From contig JAJOZX010009050.1 in NCBI GenBank assembly GCA_023014485.1, forward strand, positions 1 to 64,000: 64,000 nt of DNA, in the 5' to 3' direction. Shown here in pieces: positions 33,851 to 46,355 of the stretch. The DNA is from Bathynomus jamesi (lineage: Eukaryota; Arthropoda; Malacostraca; Isopoda; Cirolanidae). The position numbers and the translations under genes are program-made. The notes under the pieces were generated by a model. That model had not been told where the DNA came from. It worked only from the letters and a program-made list of their open reading frames with translations, and made no database searches. Position 1 is the stretch's first letter; every line of letters begins with the position of its first letter.

Positions 33851-35960
33851 TCCCCTATTATAATTTAACATAACAAGAAAAACGTGAGAGGTTACAATAG
33901 ATCATACAGGTTTAATGATAAAGTAAAATTTCTTACAGGAATATTACCTCTTGATTGGACTAGAATAACCGAAAATAACAATTTCGGTTCTCAAGCACAC
34001 TAATGGATATATTCAACACATACTTTCCTCTTAAAGCAAACGTAATATCTAAAAATAATACAACAGAGAATTGATCACACCATCGCTCATTATGGGTATT
34101 CAACGCAAGCATACACTTTTTAAATTATGGAAAACTGACATTATTATCGAATAGACAAAAAAAATTACTGTAACAGGCTTAATGCAGTGATCATAGCAGT
34201 TAAAGTAGATCACTCTTCTTGCAAAAGTGATCAACAAAAATCCAATCCTGAAATGTATGAAATACTTTGAAGAATTTAATTGAAACAAAACGGTGAAATG
34301 CCTCTCAAAGACATACCCATTAAACAACTTCTTTGCAAATATCATTTCCAACACTGCCCCCTCGATTCCAAATACTCACTGACGACAATATGTGTCATAA
34401 CAAACTCCAAACTAGTTTTTCTTTGATCTATTCCTATTGAACGATAAGTGTTAGCAGTAAAAATCTGAAAAATAAAGCTTCTGACGTCAATACGATTTCA
34501 TTAAAAATATACAAATTAGTATCGAATGAAATTGCAATCCCCTTCAGTACACATTAAATAATCGTATACAATAAACTTATTAAATTCTTAATGATATACG
34601 GTTTTTAACTAAAATATAGTTTGGGTTTAGAGATGGGGATACGAAGGAAGATGCCATAATCATACTATACAGGGTGTCCCGTAAGTCTGGACCCATAGGG
34701 AAAAATAATAAAATTACAAAATAGTCCAAAAATTTATTACATAATCTGTTCAAAGTGTCCGCCGTTGTGTCGCACACATAGTTGAAGACGCAATCTCCAC
34801 TGCGACAGCACTTTCTGAATCACAGTCGCAGAAATTTCTTGACACGCCTCCACAATGCGTGCTTTAAGGTGGAAAATGTTCTGAAGTTTGACCTCGTACA
34901 CTTTGGCTTTCAAGTGGCCCCACAAATAAAAATCATAATAAAAAATAATAAAAAAATAATAATAATAAAATAATAATAATAACATAAAAAAATATATTAT
35001 AAATCCCTATGGGTCCAGACTTACGGGACACCCTGTAGAATAAATGGATATCAGAAGAGTAGAAACAAAGTACCTCGCTTTCCTTCGACTTGTCAAAAGT
35101 ACTGATACACTTTTTGCATGAAATCTTATTAAATAAATTACACGTATACAGATTAAGAGGAAATATCCTCGAATGGTGCAAATAGTATCTGACAAATCGT
35201 CATCAGTACATTAGATTAAAAATTATTTTTAGGAGAAGGCTATGTTAAGTATAGGGATTCCTCAAGGATCAATATTGGGCCATTACGATTTCTAATCCAT
35301 GTTAATAATTTTAATCTCACAACCACATTAAATTGCGTACAATATGCAGAAGATAACACAACTACTTTTCCATCATAATTTTGACCTTCTCATAACTGAA
35401 ACGAACATGCAATTGGAGTATGGGGACAGAAAATGTGTAGAAATGGAGATACACTAATAAACTCTTACTGAACCTGACAAAGTCATCTTATATGGTTCTT
35501 AACACAAAATATATAAATAAAACTATCAAATAAAAGTGGCAATACTACTCTTGCAAGAGTGAATGAAGTTAAAATTAGACGATAAATTAAACTTCAAAAT
35601 TCATGTACAAAATATCAAATCCAAAATATCAACATTTCTCTTCAATTATTTTCTATTCATATTATTGGAATCTACAAACTAAATGCCTCATATCTCTATC
35701 AAATCTTCCATCATAATACTGCATCAGAAATCATCCGAAACAAGATATTAGCTTCCCAAACACAACACCGCTTTAACACAAGACAATCAAACACGTTCAT
35801 CAGAAAACTGAAAGATAAATTCCTCAGATCATACAAGTCAGAACAGTGTATCCACTTTGTTATTTCCATAATAAAAATGAATCTATATTCTTATTTAGCA
35901 AAAGAAAAACAATAAAAGTAATAAATGATAAAATAAAATTAAATAAACTCAATTAATAAA
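33851..35960 (+). mobile_element. Decayed non-LTR retrotransposon RT (unit 5), split by a mariner MITE
   Basis: This is the same RT relic as in unit 1, with a GIPQGSILGPL-type motif at about 35255-35290 and YAEDNTT near 35342. It is interrupted at 34680-35035 by a mariner-derived MITE. Not functional. Confidence 0.7.
34680..35035 (-). mobile_element. Mariner-derived MITE with transposase C-terminus
   Basis: Ends CAGGGTGTCCCGTAAGTCTG and the inverse at 35035 are flanked by TA (34678-34679, 35036-35037). On the minus strand, about 34737-34930 reads DFYLWGHLKAKVYEVKLQN...NGGHFEQI, the C-terminus of a mariner transposase related to the DD41D copies. The rest is deleted and partly replaced by AAT-like sequence. 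Confidence 0.85.
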
Positions 35961-36109
35961 GTATCTAATAATTAATTATTTATTATTTAAAAGTTTAGCT
36001 TCTTAAATCCAACAAATACTTTTATATAATCTTAGGTGAATTTTGTATGTACAAATAAACATATGCATACTGTATACATGTCTATATGTATATGTGTGTA
36101 TAATTTATG

Positions 36110-36151
<42 letters not shown>

Positions 36152-36247
36152 TATGTGTGCGTTTCTCGTCACGTCTAAAGTATTTCTTGTTGCAACTGAT
36201 CATGAAAACGAACAAATAAAATAATACATTGTATTATTTTATTATTA

Positions 36248-36284
<37 letters not shown>

Positions 36285-36430
36285 TTTATTTATATTTCCC
36301 ATTTTCACTTCTCTCATGTAATAAATAAATTGAATGACATTAATTTTGCCTCAAAAGCTTCCATGCTTCCAACGGCATATTCAGATTAGAATACTGTGAA
36401 TATATTATGCCATATCAGATATGTAAACTG
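35961..36430. repeat. Array spacer with TG and ATT tracts
   Basis: TG tract at about 36116-36147 and ATT tract at about 36237-36284. No gene is seen. Confidence 0.75.
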
Positions 36431-37119
36431 ATTGGCTAGTGCAATTTTAGAGACTTTTGAAAGGAAATTGAAAGAATGTTTTTTTTTATTTTAGATTTTT
36501 CTGCCGCCCCCTAAAACCTACCGCCCGGGTGCTGCGCACTCATTGCACCCCTTTATATACATATACGAGTATATGTGTATATTATAAAAAAATTATAAGG
36601 AATCAGAAGAAAAGCGTATTAAATAGTAGAAAATGTAGAAAGACATGGATCTAACATTTAAAAGGACGTTTCGTGATCTACCAACTGTACACTTTGTATG
36701 GATTCGTAAATACAAAATTAGCCATGTTAAAAATAAGACAAGACCAAGGAAAAATAAAAGAATAGAAAAAGTATAACTTCATTTCTCTTTGAAAGACCAC
36801 TTTAAATATTCATGAAGTAAAAACATATTTACAAAGTAGTTTCCTCATTGTAACTTTGGTTGAATTCGACATTCAAAATAGATGTAGCAAAATCGTAACT
36901 TACTCTAAATTAACTGAAGGAAATATAAAATAAAAACAATCTATAATTCAAAACATCGAAAGGAAAAAGTTCACATAAACAAAGCATTTTAACATCTCAT
37001 TTAATGGCAATTGGACAGTCGTGTAACAGTTCGTTTATTTTGCAAACATTTAGTAACTAGATTTAATTGATTCAAACTAAAATAGTAACATAGTTGGAAT
37101 GGTTGAAAATGAAAATATT
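36431..37119. repeat. Spacer upstream of FReD copy 6, with a foreign scrap at 36431-36556
   Basis: At 36431-36556 an unrelated stretch including CTGCCGCCCCCTAAAACC replaces the usual sequence. It looks like one end of an unidentified element. From about 36557 the usual spacer resumes. No gene is seen. Confidence 0.5.
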
Positions 37120-37384
37120 AACAGGAATAAATTCGAAAATAAAAATGAGAGCGGATCTAGTTTGGAGTAATCTCATTTGAGACGCCCTCTTCAGGATTTT
37201 CAAAGTGTACCAGACAGGAAATAGAAATAATCTGAAGTGAGGGGACGCCCAGAAATCCACCATGTTTACAGATATACTGAATCAAGATAATGCCCTGAAA
37301 AAATGTATAAAAAGGAGAAGATTTTTCAAAGGAATATAACATTTGGGAGCCATTTTCAGGTCAGGTTAAAGAAGAAGAGCAAAT
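37120..37384 (+). promoter_or_regulatory. Proximal promoter of FReD copy 6
   Basis: TCTCATTTGAGA is at 37172-37183 and a TATAAAAAGG box starts at 37306, 79 bp before the ATG. Confidence 0.75.
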
Positions 37385-38298
37385 ATGGTTGAATCCAACC
37401 TTCTGATCAATCTCTTGATGATTGCTTTAGTGAGCAAATTTGTTTGTGGGAAGACGAGTGAATCTACGATGATAGAACTTTACAACCTCTTCGAAGAGAT
37501 TGGATTCTCTCCTGCGTGCGTGTCTCAAACTCTGGCGCACTGTGAGAAGTCTGCAAGTGATTCCTTAATGCATGGAATGAAAGTACAAACGCATTCAATT
37601 CAAATTGTATAGACAATTTCAAAGAAGTTAAAAACCCTCCTCGAAACTGTGCCGACCTTTTTAACACCGGCGATAAAGTGTCTGGGGTGCGAACAGTGTA
37701 CCCTTTCAGCTTTTGCGAAAATCGACCCGTTCCCGTTTACTGCGATCAAACTACTGACGGAGGCGGATGGACAGTATTTCAACATCGAGAGGCTCTTCCA
37801 CAAAGAGAAAACTTCTTCAGGAAATGGACAGAGTACAAACTAGGTTTCGGAAAACTAGAGGGAGAATTTTGGCTCGGTCTCGACAACATTCACGCTCTCG
37901 TTAGCAACACTCTAATGGAATTGAGAGTGGACCTTGAGGACTTCGATGGGAAAAAGCGTTGGGCAAAGTACGAACACTTTTACATCGGAGACGCCATTCA
38001 CAAATACCTCTTGGATTTGGGAGAATATTCCGGAAACGCCGGAGATTCATTAACATCTCAAAACGGTCAAAAATTTTCAACAAAAGATCAAGACAATGAC
38101 ACGTATTCGAAAAACTGTGCTGAGGAATTCCGCGGTGCATGGTGGTACTCATCATGTCATCTTTCGAACCTGAATGGGTACCAATATGAAGGGAATCACA
38201 CCTCATTAGCTGATGGCATCAACTGGGACGAGTTTCATTCGCTTCACTACTCTCTGAAAACAACATCCCTCAGCCTCAGACCAAAATTCAAAAACTAA
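37385..38298 (+). pseudogene. FReD copy 6, one 1-bp deletion
   Basis: The first 75 codons (signal peptide and N-terminal region) are open. Near 37603-37608 one base is missing relative to copies 2 and 8, which brings a stop at 37610-37612. The remaining domain, from before NCADLF to the stop at 38296-38298, is open in the shifted frame. The pocket reads WWYSSCHLSN and the C-terminal part INWDEFHSLHYS, both different from other copies. Everything else is intact, so the copy may be a very young pseudogene or contain a sequence error. AATAAA is at 38558-38563. Confidence 0.85.
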
Positions 38299-38669
38299 AA
38301 TCACAAAGAATTATAGTTATTTCTTGATATCATATTTTATTGTATTTACAGACAAAAACTATATGTCATGAAATTTTCTAGGATTTGCTTATTGTAATAA
38401 AAATAAAAATAATAATAATAATAATAATATAATAATAATAATAATAATAACTTGTTGCAGCAGCATTTTTCCTGATTTTAATAACTGCATCTGTATAATG
38501 ACATATTATAAATTTTTTGAAGATTTTTTCGTATGATACACTTGTTATAAAATGAAAAATAAATATTGTTTGGAAATGTATTTTTGAACCAATATTTTCA
38601 TTGTACCAATCCTTTCGCAAAAACATTTTATTGGCATTTTTCCTAAAAAATGGGGTGGATGGTTCCAAA

Positions 38670-38732
<63 letters not shown>

Positions 38733-39238
38733 AGAAATTATTTTTATACAAAAATATAAGGTATATTATCATATTCTGTTATTTGTACTTAACTCACAAA
38801 GAAAATTAGCCATCGCCTCTGTTTCTCTATCCCTATTCCATACATTTTTGTGAATGAATAAGACGCAAAAGAATTGAAGTTGTTAAAGATATTGACAATG
38901 ATTACACACAGAATTTAACGTTTCTCCTCAAAAAACGGATGAACAAAGATGAAAAAGATGAAAAAGATGAACCAAAAATGAAAATTTCAAAGCAATGCAA
39001 ATTTTGATAACATTATTTAAACAAGGCTAAAATCCATTTCTTAACTGAGGTAATTAAATAGTTATTAATTAAATAATTGATAATAATAAATAATAATAAT
39101 AATAAAACAGTTATAATAATACTGTACTAATACTAATAATAATACACATTTTAATCTTAACATTTAGATTAGTGTTAAAAGAAGCTGTATCTAACTTTCA
39201 TGACGGAAATTATTTCATTAAGTCAAATTTAGAATTTG

Positions 39239-39291
<53 letters not shown>

Positions 39292-39330
39292 CACACACAA
39301 ACTCAGAATGGTCCCCTGAGAAACTTATAT
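38299..39330. repeat. 3' flank of unit 6 with AAT, GA and TA tracts
   Basis: AAT-like tract at about 38396-38449, GA tract at about 38672-38728 with one break, a short GATGAAAAA repeat near 38938-38966, and a TA tract at about 39242-39280. No gene is seen. Confidence 0.75.
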
Positions 39331-39652
39331 GTTAAACACAGACCGTGCATGGAACAAGGAACTCTTCTGGGAAAATTAAATCCACTATAGTCCGAATAAG
39401 TAAAGGTAATGACAAATACCACAGTTTTTTCTTTTTCATGATGCTCGCCCGACGTGGGCAACGGGTCTCTCGCAAAGAGGTCCCATAAATATAGCTTCCC
39501 TCACCAGCTATCTGCAAAGCAGACAGGATCCATCAGACAGGAGCATCATGAAAAGAAAAACTATGGTATTTGTCATTTACCATTACTTATTCGGACTATA
39601 GTGGATTTAATTTTCCCAGAAGAGTTCCTTGTTCCATGCACGGTCTGTGTTT

Positions 39653-39654
<2 letters not shown>
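39331..39654. mobile_element. Foldback element inside a TA tract
   Basis: Inverted arms at 39331-39446 and 39541-39654 are almost identical and enclose a unique 94-bp loop. TA microsatellite lies on both sides. No protein or known end motif is seen. In other units the TA tract is uninterrupted at this place. Confidence 0.8.
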
Positions 39655-39690
<36 letters not shown>

Positions 39691-39699
39691 AGGAGATAA

Positions 39700-41540
39700 T
39701 ATAACAAATTCGTATGATGACGTAGTGTGACTAAAAGTTTATACCCTATTATAATATAACATAAGAGGAAAAACGTGAGAGCTTACAATAGATCATACAG
39801 GTTTAATGATAAAGTAAAATTCCTTACAGAATATTACCTCTTGATTGGACTGGAATAACCGAAAATAACAATATGGGTCCTGAAGCACACTAATGGCTAT
39901 ATTCAACATATACTTTCCTCTTAAATCAAAAGTAATATCTAAAACTAGATACAACAGACAATGGATCACCCCACCGCTCATTATGGGTATTCAACGCAAG
40001 CATACACTCTTTAAATTATGGAAAACTGACATTATGACAGAAGAGACGAAAATTATTACTGTAACAGGTTTAATGCAGTGATCATAAGAGTTAAAGCAGA
40101 TCACTCTTCTTGCAAAAGTGATCAACAAAAATCCAATCCTAAAATGTATAGAATACTTTGTAGAATTTAATTGAAACAAAACGGTGAAATTCCTTGTCCT
40201 CCCTCACACAAGACGGAAATTCTAACCGTGATCTCAAAGACATATCCATTAAAGAACTTCTTTGCAAATATCATTTCCAACACTGCGCCCTCGATTCCAA
40301 ATACTGATCCTCACTGACGACAATACATCATAACAAACTCCAAACTAGTTTTTCTTTGATCTATTCCTATTGAACGATAAGTTTTATCAGTAAAAATCTG
40401 AAAAATAAAGCTTCTGACGTCAATACGATTTCATTAAAAATATACAAATTAGTATCGAATGACATTGCAATCCCCTTCAGTACACAATAAACAATCGTAT
40501 ACAATAAACTTATTAAATTCTTAATGAAATACGATTTTTAACTAAAACATAGTTTGGGCTTAGAGATAGGGATACAAAGGAAGATGCCATAATCATACTA
40601 TTAATAAATGGATATCAGAAGAGTAGAAACAAAGTACCTCGCTTTCCTTCGACTTGTCAAAAGTACGATACACTTTTCGCATGAAATCTTATTAAATAAA
40701 TTTCACATATACAGAATAAGAGGAAATATCCTCGAATAGTACAATTCGTATCTAACATATCGTCATCAGTACATTAGATTAAAAGATAATTTTTAGGAGA
40801 AGCTGTTTTAAGTATAGGGATCCCTCAAGGATCAAATATTGGGCCATTACGATTTCTAATCCATGTGAACAGCTTTAATCTCACAACCACATTAAATTGC
40901 GTACAGTATGCAGAAGATAACACAACTACTTCTTCCACCGTAAGTTAGACCTTCTCATAACTGAAACGAACATGCAATTGGAGTATGGGTACAGAAAATG
41001 TGTAGAAATGGATGTACACTAATAAACTTTTACTGAACTTGACAAAGTCATCTTATATGATTCTTAATACAAAACAAATAAATAAAAACTATCAAATAAA
41101 AAATGGCATTACTGCTCTTGAAAGGGTGAATTAAGTTAAAATGAGACGATAAACTATACTTCAAAATTCATATACAAAATATCAAATCCAAAATATCAAC
41201 ATTTCTCTTCAAATTATTTTCTATTTATATTATTAGAAATCTACAAACTAAATGCCTCATATCTGTATCAAATCTTCCATCATAATACTGCACCAGAAAT
41301 CATCCGAAACAAGATATTAGCTTCCCAAACACAACACCGCTTTAACACAAGACAATCAAAGACGTTCATCAGAAAACCGAAAGATAAATTCCTCAGATCA
41401 TACAAGTCAGAACACTGTATACACTTTGTTATTTCCTTAATGAAAATGAATCTATATTCTTATTTAGCAAAGCAAAAACAATAAAAGTACTAAATGATAA
41501 AATAAAATTAAATAAACTCAATTAACAAAGTATCTAATAA
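39700..41540 (+). mobile_element. Decayed non-LTR retrotransposon RT (unit 6)
   Basis: This is one of the better-preserved relics. RQWITPPLIMGIQRKHTLFK is readable at about 39955-40015 and a GIPQGSNIGPL motif at about 40822-40860, then YAEDNTT. It is still interrupted by several stops. Confidence 0.72.
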
Positions 41541-42570
41541 TTAATTATTTATCATTTAAAAGTTTAGCTTCTTAAATCCCATCAAACATCATTTTATAAT
41601 CTAAGGTGAATTTTTTTATGTACTAAGAAACATATACATATACACATATACATGTGTCTATGTATATATATGTGTGTGTTAATTTATGTAATTTGTTGTG
41701 TGTGTGTGTGTGTGTGTGTGCTCGCTTCCATGCTTTCAACGGCATATTTAGATTAGAATACTGTGAATATATTAATGCCATATCAGATATGTAAAGTGTA
41801 AAAAAAAATATTGTATAATTTTATGTAACTTGTTTTGTTTTTCTGAACAAAATTTTTTCTTTATTTGAATAAATGTTTGTTGTCAGTTTATGCCTTATTT
41901 TATATACATATATACTGTATATATCATGTATATACTGTGTGTATCATATATACTATATGTATATTATAAAAAAATAAGATTGAGTGTAAAACACCTTATA
42001 TAGAATCAGAAGAAAAGAGTATTAAATAGTAGAAATTGTAGAGAGACAATGGGTCGGGTCTAATATTTACAAGGACGTTTCGTGATCTACCTATTGTACA
42101 CTTTTTATGGCTTCGTAAATACAAAATTAGCCATGTTAAAAATAAAACAAGACCAAGAAAAAATAAAAGAATAAAAAGTGTATAACTTAATTTCTTTTTT
42201 AAAGACTATTTCAAATATTCATGAAGTAAAAAACATATTTACAAAGTAGTGTCCACATTTGTAACTTTGATTCAATTCGACATTGAAAATAAATGTAGCA
42301 AAATCATAATTTACTCTAAATCAACTTAAACAAATAGAAAATAACAACTGAATCTATAATTCAAAGCGTAGAAAGGATAAATTTCACATAACAAAAGCAT
42401 TTTAACATCTGGCTTCAAGGCAATTGATCAGTGGTGTAAGAGAAAGTTTATTTTAGAAATAAATAGTAATTCGATGTAATTAATTCAATCGAAAATAGTA
42501 ATATCGTTGAAATGTTGAAATTGATGAAAATGAAAATATTAACGAAGAATAAATTGGAAAACAAAACAAA
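41541..42570. repeat. Array spacer upstream of FReD copy 7 (contains empty insertion sites)
   Basis: TG tract at about 41697-41720. The sequence GTGAATATATTAATGCC near 41764 is the unoccupied counterpart of the Tc1-like insertion at 61874. ATTTTATGTAACTTG near 41818 is the unoccupied counterpart of the composite insertion at 5893. No gene is seen. Confidence 0.75.
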
Positions 42571-42812
42571 TAATAAAAGCTCATCTACTTTGGAGTAATC
42601 TCATTTGAGACGCCCACTTCAGCATTTCCAAAGTGCACCAGACAGGAAATAGACAATAAAAAAATGAGTGTTCGCCCTCAAAACTCACCATGTTTACAGA
42701 TACAGTGAATCGAGATAATGAGCCGGAAAAATGTATAAATTGGAGAGGATTTGTCAAATGAATATAAAAGTTTGAAACCACTTTCAGAACAAGTTAAACA
42801 AAAGGAGCAAAT
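42571..42812 (+). promoter_or_regulatory. Proximal promoter of FReD copy 7
   Basis: TCTCATTTGAGA is at 42599-42610 and TATAAAT at 42734-42740, 79 bp before ATG. The region is nearly identical to that of copy 10. Confidence 0.75.
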
Positions 42813-43727
42813 ATGGTTGAATCCAACTTTCTGATCTCACTCTTGATGATCGCTTTAGCGAGCAAATTTGGTTGTGGAAAGACGAGTGAATCTACGATGA
42901 TAGAACTTTACAACCTCTTCGAAGAGATTGGATTCTCTCCTGCGTGCGTGTCTCAAACTCTGGCGCACTGTGAGAATTCTCCAAGTAATTCCTTAATGCC
43001 TGGAATGAAAGTACAATTACATTCGATGCGAAATTCGATGGAGAAGTTCAAAGAATTGCAAAACCAACCACGAAATTGTGCGGATCTTTTAAAAATCGGT
43101 GACAATGAGTCTGGGGTTCGCACAGTGTTCCCTTTCAGCTTTTGCGAAAATCGACCCGTTTCTGTTTTCTGCGACCAAACTACTGACGGAGGCGGATGGA
43201 CGGTAATTCAACATCGCGAGGCTCTTCCACAGAGAGAAAATTTCTTCAGGAAATGGGTAGAGTACCAGTTGGGTTTTGGAAACCTAGACGGAGAATTTTG
43301 GCTCGGTCTCGACAACATTCACGCTCTCGTTAGCAACACTCTAATGGAACTGAGAGTGGACCTTGAGGATTTCGATGGGAAAAAACGTTGGGCAAAGTAC
43401 GAACACTTTTACATCGGAGACGCCACTCACAAATACCTCTTGGATTTGGGAGAATATTCTGGAAACGCCGGGGATTCATTGAAGAGCCATAATGGTCGAA
43501 AATTTTCAACAAAAGATCAAGACAACGACATATATTTGAAAAATTGTGCTGAGGAATTCCGTGGTGCATGGTGGTATTTTTCATGCCATTGGTCCAACTT
43601 GAATGGGTACCAACATGAAGGTAATCACACTTCATTCGCTGATGGCATCAACTGGTATGAATTCCATGGGCATCACTATTCTTTAAAAACAACGTCGCTC
43701 AGCCTCCGACCAAAATTCAAAAACTAA
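42813..43727 (+). CDS. FReD copy 7, secreted fibrinogen-domain lectin
   Basis: Intact 304-codon single-exon gene. Signal peptide, two N-terminal Cys, then the fibrinogen domain with GGGWTVIQHRE, EFWLGLDNIHAL, the calcium motif DQDND, an NHT sequon and ADGINW. The segment of about residues 58-107 (QLHSMRNSMEKFKELQNQPRNC, then DNESGVRTVF) is unlike copies 1-3, 5, 6 and 8 and shares features with copy 4 (QLHS, ESGVR), suggesting an older allele or exchange. The pocket reads WWYFSCHWSN and the C-terminus INWYEFHGHHYS, both unique here and rich in aromatic residues. A poly(A) signal AATAAA is at 44019-44024. Confidence 0.92.
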   Translation: MVESNFLISLLMIALASKFGCGKTSESTMIELYNLFEEIGFSPACVSQTLAHCENSPSNSLMPGMKVQLHSMRNSMEKFKELQNQPRNCADLLKIGDNESGVRTVFPFSFCENRPVSVFCDQTTDGGGWTVIQHREALPQRENFFRKWVEYQLGFGNLDGEFWLGLDNIHALVSNTLMELRVDLEDFDGKKRWAKYEHFYIGDATHKYLLDLGEYSGNAGDSLKSHNGRKFSTKDQDNDIYLKNCAEEFRGAWWYFSCHWSNLNGYQHEGNHTSFADGINWYEFHGHHYSLKTTSLSLRPKFKN

Positions 43728-43845
43728 AATCACAAATAATTATAGTTATTTCTTGATATCGTATTTATTATATTTACAGACAAAAACTATATCACATAAA
43801 ATTTTCTATGATTTTCTTATAATAATCATAATAATAATAATAATC

Positions 43846-43890
<45 letters not shown>

Positions 43891-44055
43891 GTTTTAAAAA
43901 AGTTGAAGCAATATTTTTCCCGACTTTATTTACTGTATCTGTATTAATGAAACATTATAAATTTATTTGAATTTTTGTAAGATTTTTTTTAATGTGATAC
44001 ATTTGTTATAAAATGAAAAATAAATATTGTTTGAATTAAATATATTTTTTAACCA

Positions 44056-44088
<33 letters not shown>

Positions 44089-44112
44089 ATTATATATATA
44101 TATATATATATA

Positions 44113-44117
<5 letters not shown>
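43728..44117. repeat. 3' flank of FReD copy 7
   Basis: AAT tract at about 43825-43889, AATAAA 44019-44024, then TG and TA tracts at about 44057-44113. No gene is seen. Confidence 0.75.
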
Positions 44118-44149
<32 letters not shown>

Positions 44150-44204
44150 AGTCACAAGGACAAGAGGGAGTCTCAAAGACCTTCCGGTCCACTCTGGGAG
44201 GTTC

Positions 44205-44465
44205 CTGTTATGAAACAAGTTTTTTTTCTTTCAACTATTCTAGCAGTCGTAGAAAATTGGATAGAAAAGTATAAAGCTCTCTCCCCACCCTTCGATCCCT
44301 CTCTGCCAGATGCAGGTACGGAAAAAGGTTGAAGAAAATACTTTGACCCTTTAATAGTAGCCAAGGAAATTTTACAGGAAAGTGAAGAATATATAAGAGA
44401 GCATCATAATTACGCATCCCCACAGAGACATCGCGCAAGCGAACTCCTTCAGAGTTACATTATGT
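44205..44465. repeat. Repeat of unknown type shared with 10095-10345
   Basis: This is the homologue of the 10.1-10.3 kb repeat, again inside a CR1-like remnant but with different junctions. No convincing frame is seen. Confidence 0.55.
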
Positions 44466-44563
44466 TTTAATCTTAAACCATGAGAGTATTCAGTACTTTG
44501 GCTAGCCTATTTTTAGACACTTTTACATTTTACACTTTGGCTTGAAGCAACCTCTGAAGGAAG

Positions 44564-45291
44564 CAGGAACGTAGCCAGGAATGACCCAAGGGGGACTGTG
44601 GGAGAGCTGGAAATTCTCCTAGCGGGTTCCAGGACGGAGCCCCGTAAGCCAGCGCATTTTAAGCTTATTTTGTGTAAAAACTGACTGAAAATATCAGTGC
44701 ACCTGCCATTTTTGAACAGCCACTATACAGCCATCCACATGAAATATGTACCCTTTCCAACAAAAGTTTGGATAGGACAGTCACATTGGTGTAATCTAAG
44801 CTATATTTGTATATTATGATGTAATTACTTGTATTTTCTGAAATTTGAAATTAGGTATTGATCCTATAGTTTTCATATTTAACAAAGAAAGTAACTATTT
44901 TATTCACACATTTATTGATTTCATGCATACAATTATTTAGTGTGTACACGTTTAACAGTATAACAGATCAATGAATAACGAAATCATTAAAAGAGATCCA
45001 AATGAAACTCTCACGCATAAGGCAAGTTCAGTTTCCCCGCGCTTCATATTTCAGTAGGTCAGTACGATACGTGTTTAAAAAAACGACGCAAAATATCGCT
45101 TAAATAATATATATATATATATATATATATACGCAGACACTCCTTCCATTTTACATATATAGATACCAAATTGTTAAATGTTATAGTTTGGCGGTGAACC
45201 TTGGTTGTAATTACCGCAGATTTTGTTGGACTTTCTAAAGGGGGGGGGGCGACCGCCTCTGTCGACCCCCCGCGCATTGGCTACGTTCCTG
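44564..45291. mobile_element. hAT-type nonautonomous element with imperfect 8-bp target duplication
   Basis: The ends CAGGAACGTAGCCA and TGGCTACGTTCCTG are inverted repeats. The flanking octamers are GAAGGAAG (44556-44563) and GAGGGAAG (45292-45299), one mismatch. It interrupts the LINE RT C-terminus. No transposase is seen within its 728 bp. The ends resemble those of 29166-29644. Confidence 0.85.
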
Positions 45292-45843
45292 GAGGGAAGT
45301 TGATTCCAGATATTAACTATTTTATACGAAAAGAAATTGCCGCAGACAGAGGTCCTCAATGTCTTTAGTTCCAGTTTAAACCCATTATTTCTTGTCTGAT
45401 TGACATTAAGTGAGAATAATTTACTGTAATCTACCCTGTCTATTCCAATGAGCATCTTGAAGACTTGAATAAGCTTCCTCGTCTCTAAAGTAAGCAGATT
45501 TAGGCGCTCCAATCTCTGTTGGTAGTTTTGCATTCTCGTTGAAGGGATCAAATTTGTAGACCTTACTTGTACCTTTTTTACCCTTTCCATATCCTTCCTA
45601 AGGGACGGAGACCAAACCTACCCTACTGTCCCTTCCTGTAAAACGTCATTGCCACCAACATGTAAAATGATGGGGCAACTTTTATTCTTGATATTAATTT
45701 TGACTAATTCCGTACTTATTATCTGATTTGTGGCACCTAAAAAAGATCGAGTTTTCTCTTGGTGACGCGTCTTGCTTCGGTAAAGTTCCCTTGATTCCTG
45801 ACCAGAGAATCCACAGTGAAAAAGGATTCCTCCTCTTCGTCAG

Positions 45844-45846
<3 letters not shown>

Positions 45847-45898
<52 letters not shown>
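45847..45898. repeat. (GA)n microsatellite
   Basis: Pure GA tract at the usual post-FReD position of the unit. Confidence 0.95.
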
Positions 45899-45900
<2 letters not shown>

Positions 45901-46355
45901 CACAAGTCGGAAAATGAAAAATAAGAAAATTATTTTTATACAAAAATATATGATATATTTCCGTATTCTGTATTCGTACTTAACCCATTAAGAAAATTAT
46001 CCAATACCTATATTTTATCTATCCCTATTCAGTACATTTTTATGAATGAATAAAGACGCAAAAGAGTGGAAGTTCTTAAAGATATTGGCAATGATTACAC
46101 ACGATTTAACGTTTCTGCTCAAAATACTCCATTTGTGATGAACAAAGATGAAAATTTCAAAGGAATTCAAATTTTGATAAAATTATTTAAACAAGGCTAA
46201 AACCCATTTCTTAACTGAGGTGAGTAAGTAGTTATTCAATTAAATAATTTATAATAATAATAATATTAATAATAATAATAATAACAGTAATAGTAATACT
46301 AGTACTAATAATAATAATAATACTAATAATAGGTGACATTTTAAATCTTAAAGTT
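45899..46355. repeat. Array 3' flank of unit 7
   Basis: Conserved block with an AAT tract at about 46251-46330. About 300 bp present in other units (the stretch around GTGTCTAACTTTCATGACGG) is missing after 46350. No gene is seen. Confidence 0.7.

Larger units (their letters stand above)
44118..45840 (-). mobile_element. CR1-like LINE remnant between two GA tracts
   Basis: Minus-strand RT C-terminus is readable at about 45300-45590: MERVKKVQVRSTNLIPS, then LNLLTLETRKLIQVFKML and FFSYKIVNIWNQLPS. It is cut there by a hAT MITE and resumes at about 44563 (SEVASS-like). Upstream at about 45615-45705 a frame reads IILHVGGNDV, which resembles the HVGxND block of SGNH hydrolase domains found in some CR1/L2 ORF1 proteins. 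GA tracts (44118-44143, 45847-45898) bound the remnant. Confidence 0.7.

Noticed and set aside
36431..36556. Possible transposon end upstream of FReD copy 6
   Set aside because: Only one side is visible and no target duplication or partner end could be found, so no element was called.
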